A stretch of DNA of 64,000 nucleotides from Balanoglossus misakiensis (taxonomy: Eukaryota; Hemichordata): positions 1 to 64,000 of the forward strand of contig CM082578.2 of the NCBI GenBank assembly GCA_040954595.2, written 5' to 3'. The notes below the pieces were generated by a model that saw only the letters and a program-made list of their open reading frames with translations, made no database searches and was not told where the DNA came from. Positions 61,232 to 64,000 of the stretch are shown in pieces (positions within the stretch are counted from its first letter, which is position 1; each line of letters starts with the position of its first letter). Position numbers and translations under genes: made by a program.

Positions 61232-64000
61232 TCAGTTTGTTATATACCTCATAAGTGATGACCATTTTTTAAGATGAAAATACATTTTATGATTTGCAGT
61301 TGCAATCTTAAGTTCAATTTCATGTATGTTTTTGAGCTGAACAATAAACCCAGTGATATTCGGAATTCGATTATTTAATTTACAGTAGTAAATGTACATT
61401 CTAACTTGCATTGCTATAAAATTGACTATAAAAGTCTCGTTTGGGTCACCCAAAACCATACATAACACTGATGGTGGTTTTTTCAATTTAAGAGGGATAC
61501 CCAACGTAAACAGTAGGTCCCTCCAGAGAGCAGTAGTACAATTGCAACTATGAAATAAATGGTCGATGGACTCTGTTTCCACTTTACATAAATCACAAAG
61601 AGCAGTTGGAAATTTCTGTGGATTGTACCTGTTTAGCTGTTTGTTTGTATACAAAATATTGTGAAGTAATTTAAATTGAAAAGCTCTAGCCTTACAATGT
61701 ATTGATAACTTGTAAGTGAAGTCATACATTTTTTCCCAGTTTAGATTAAATATATTCAACATTTTTTCCAGTGTTGCTTGACTTTTTGGAGTCTCTATAA
61801 TACGGTCGTTCAAATTACATTTCAAACTCTTTTTCGTTAAAGTGTCTAAATTACAGATTGTGCCATTCAATGAAATACAAAGCTTATGTACACTATGTGC
61901 TTTGGTACAATTTTTTAACTTGTTTGGAACAGAAAGTGTCAATCCTAACCACTTCAATTTCTGATTTAAATTCAGGCCTTTCTGCTCAAATACAGACCAT
62001 GATACTCTATTAAAACCTGTAAACATGTCAGGGATGAAATTAAAGCCAGCGTCAGAAAAAGCCTTATAAAATACCGACTTTCCTCCAACGAGGACGTTTC
62101 TGTTGTTCCAAATCACCTGGTCTGTAGTATTTGGAATTATGTTGATTTCTGACCATGTGACAAGACAATTATTTATAAAACTGGAAACTTGGACAGGCAA
62201 AAGATTGGTGCGGAAGTTACATTTAAAAAGTAATTTTCCACCGACTTTCTCTAAACTGTGTAAGACAATGTGTTTCCAAGGGTGTTTACATTCCTCATTC
62301 AACAGGCGTTTAATCAGTAATACTTGCTTTGTTTTTATCATCACATCTAAATTGGGCATTTTTAAGCCTCCTTGGCCCACCTCCCCTATCATTACATTCC
62401 TGCGAACCCGGTCTTGTCCATTCCAGAGAAAATTATAAATTAACTTATGAACCCGACCTATTACTTCATTAGGAAAAATTACATGTGTAAGCACATATGT
62501 TAATTTGGAAATTGCCAATGACTTAATAACTTGAACTTTCCCAATGATGGTCAAATTCCTAGTTTTCCACATATTGAGGACCTTTTTTAGATTTTCGACT
62601 GGGGTAACAATATTTTTTTCCTGGGCAATTTTTTCATTATAAGAAAAATGAATCCCCACAATCTTGATAGTAGGGGTGGGCCACTTTACCCCGAACGCCT
62701 CATCTTTTCGAAGTCTCCATTTCCCAAGCCAAACAGCTTCTGTCTTATCTTTGTTGACTTTCAAACCAGAAGCATTATAAAAGGAAGTTAACATTTCAAA
62801 AACAATTCTTACAGAGTTTTCATTTGATAAAAAACAGGTCATATCGTCGGCGAACGCCGACTCCTTAATTTCAACACTGCCAATATTGATACCACTAATT
62901 TGCCGGTTATTTCTTATTGAATGCAAGAGTGTTTCTAAAACCAGAATAAATAACATAGGTGACAAAGGGTCGCCTTGGCGCACTCCCTTCTCAAGCTTAA
63001 AATAGCCAGTCCCAAACCCATTGTTCATTACAGTGCTTTCAATGTTAAAATATAAGGCTTTAACCCAGTTGATGAAGGACACTCCAAAATTAAAGGATGA
63101 CAATGTATTGTAGAGATAATCCCAACTTACAGTGTCAAAAGCTTTTTCGAAATCTATGGCTAATAAAATTGCTGGAATATCAGCATTACAGGTGTGATGA
63201 AAAATCTCATCTATCAAACGGATATAATCACCAATGTTTCTCCCCCGGACAAAGGCCGCTTGGGAGTCACCAATTAAGCAGGGCAAAACTTTCTCAATAC
63301 GTTTAACAAGGCATTTTGAAGCAAGCTTCATGTCAACATTCATAAGGGAGATTGGTCTCCAATTTTTCAGATAGAGTTGATCCTTCCCAGGTTTATCAAT
63401 CAGAGTTATGACACTCTGTTTCTGTGAATTTGAAAATTCCCCCGTTCTGTAACCATAATTGAGAGAATTCAAAACTAAATTCCCCACCTGTGGCCAAAAC
63501 GCCACGTAAAATTCTTTTGTAAGGCCATCATTGCCGGGGCTTTTGTTGTCTGGAAGGGAGAGAAGAACAGAGAAAACTTCCCCAGGGGTCAAAGGACCCT
63601 CACACAAAACTTTATCATTCTCTGACAACGTTGGTAAATTTGCATCCAGGAAATAATGCACATCGTTGGAGTTTGTGGCGCACCTTGAGTAAAGCTTGGC
63701 ATAAAACTGCTTAATTTCACACAAAATATTCTTTGGGTTGTCTATAATTGTATACTCATCTTTCTTCAAATTGCTGATACTCGAGTTGCGTTTATTTACC
63801 TTTTCCAAACCTAAAAAGAACTTGTTACATTTTTCACCTTTCTCGTACCAATTAATCCTGGATCTTACGACCGCTCCTTCTGTAATATAATCATAAACTT
63901 TCTCCAAATCACTCTTTGCTGACTCGAGCATCTCGTTATTTTGCACTGTAGGATGATTAGAACAAAGACCCTCAAGAAAATTCACCGACAGTTCAAGATT
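61232..64000 (-). CDS. LINE ORF2 protein, reverse transcriptase (partial, 5' end outside window)
   Basis: Polyprotein that would copy its own RNA into DNA at a nicked chromosomal site. The frame is open to the window edge. The first Met-like codon at 63985 is an internal GTG, so I call it partial; residues here are counted from it (917 visible, stop TGA at 61232-61234). Linker with RSRINWYEKGEKCNKFFLGLE at 41-61; SPGNDGLTKEFY at 149-160; NWRPISL at 208-214; DFEKAFDTVSW with first catalytic Asp at 278; GVRQGDPLSP at 334-343; FADD at 378-381 (catalytic Asp 380 and 381, bases 62843-62854). A C-terminal CCHC-type motif has Cys797, Cys800, His809, Cys814, followed by LW. Family ORF2 proteins have an N-terminal endonuclease of about 230 residues, expected off the right edge. 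All RT residues I can check are intact. Assignment to the L1/Tx1 group is by motif style, not by phylogeny. Confidence 0.92.
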   Translation of the reverse strand, partial: NLELSVNFLEGLCSNHPTVQNNEMLESAKSDLEKVYDYITEGAVVRSRINWYEKGEKCNKFFLGLEKVNKRNSSISNLKKDEYTIIDNPKNILCEIKQFYAKLYSRCATNSNDVHYFLDANLPTLSENDKVLCEGPLTPGEVFSVLLSLPDNKSPGNDGLTKEFYVAFWPQVGNLVLNSLNYGYRTGEFSNSQKQSVITLIDKPGKDQLYLKNWRPISLMNVDMKLASKCLVKRIEKVLPCLIGDSQAAFVRGRNIGDYIRLIDEIFHHTCNADIPAILLAIDFEKAFDTVSWDYLYNTLSSFNFGVSFINWVKALYFNIESTVMNNGFGTGYFKLEKGVRQGDPLSPMLFILVLETLLHSIRNNRQISGINIGSVEIKESAFADDMTCFLSNENSVRIVFEMLTSFYNASGLKVNKDKTEAVWLGKWRLRKDEAFGVKWPTPTIKIVGIHFSYNEKIAQEKNIVTPVENLKKVLNMWKTRNLTIIGKVQVIKSLAISKLTYVLTHVIFPNEVIGRVHKLIYNFLWNGQDRVRRNVMIGEVGQGGLKMPNLDVMIKTKQVLLIKRLLNEECKHPWKHIVLHSLEKVGGKLLFKCNFRTNLLPVQVSSFINNCLVTWSEINIIPNTTDQVIWNNRNVLVGGKSVFYKAFSDAGFNFIPDMFTGFNRVSWSVFEQKGLNLNQKLKWLGLTLSVPNKLKNCTKAHSVHKLCISLNGTICNLDTLTKKSLKCNLNDRIIETPKSQATLEKMLNIFNLNWEKMYDFTYKLSIHCKARAFQFKLLHNILYTNKQLNRYNPQKFPTALCDLCKVETESIDHLFHSCNCTTALWRDLLFTLGIPLKLKKPPSVLCMVLGDPNETFIVNFIAMQVRMYIYYCKLNNRIPNITGFIVQLKNIHEIELKIATANHKMYFHLKKWSSLMRYITN

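Larger units (their letters stand above)
61067..64000 (-). mobile_element. Non-LTR retrotransposon (LINE, L1/Tx1-like), 3' portion
   Basis: The element lies on the minus strand with its 3' end at the left. Visible parts are a 22-base poly-A tail (poly-T at 61067-61088), a 3' untranslated region with AATAAA, and a long open frame with reverse transcriptase and a C-terminal zinc knuckle. The 5' part (rest of ORF2 with endonuclease, any ORF1 and 5' UTR) is outside the window. The tail abuts satellite segment U exactly where U has TTT, as expected for target-primed reverse transcription. The frame shows no stop or frameshift, suggesting a young copy. Confidence 0.93.

Noticed and set aside
62103-62438. 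Plus-strand frames inside the LINE (62103-62438 and 63097-63306)
   Set aside because: Antisense shadows of the reverse transcriptase frame, with no recognisable domain.
63983-63985. GTG at 63985 as the true start of the LINE protein
   Set aside because: The frame stays open upstream to the window edge, the codon is not ATG, and the family's endonuclease domain should precede this point.

Overview
The window is eukaryotic, almost certainly metazoan. Bases 1 to about 61,069 hold no gene I can support. They are one continuous array of a complex satellite whose standard unit is about 2.05 kb. The last 2.9 kb (61,067-64,000) is the 3' part of a non-LTR retrotransposon (LINE), read on the minus strand and inserted into the array; its 5' end lies beyond the window. 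The element looks like the L1/Tx1 group, common in marine invertebrates and lower vertebrates, but I cannot name the species.

Each standard unit, read in the orientation that has a poly-C tract, has three parts. First is a segment U of about 255 bp that starts with a C7-C17 homopolymer. Second is a GC-richer block of ten ~81-bp monomers that strictly alternate between two types (A and B), making five ~162-bp dimers. Third is an AT-rich block of about 0.95 kb, made of three old, diverged copies (R1 shortened, R2, R3) of a ~335-bp sequence. So the satellite is itself built of two older tandem repeats.

Layout by orientation: minus 1-2652; plus 2653-30574; minus 30575-52019; plus 52020-61069. 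All three switch points are abrupt, and each joins two different positions of the unit. The first is flanked by near-identical inverted arms (1-1796 and 2653-4448). The second is complex and carries a 44-bp piece of U between the two orientations. The third has 6 bp of microhomology and the same unit subfamily on both sides.

Within the blocks there are derived unit forms: 1056-bp short units (about 20.9-21.9 kb), 1282-bp units (21.9 and 28.4 kb), a 1.24-kb unit (25.5 kb), two adjacent 1.53-kb units (34.5-37.6 kb), a unit longer by four 81-bp monomers (39.6-42.0 kb) and a two-unit higher-order repeat of about 4.1 kb (44.0-52.0 kb). A ~190-bp element ending in (TAA)8-9 sits at the same position in three units (13.4, 15.5 and 24.0 kb), showing that an insertion was later multiplied with the satellite.

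The many short open frames in the satellite are by-products of the repeat. The only convincing protein is the LINE reverse transcriptase (61232-64000, minus). The array has the marks of rapidly evolving heterochromatin, possibly centromeric or pericentromeric, but nothing here proves a chromosomal position.
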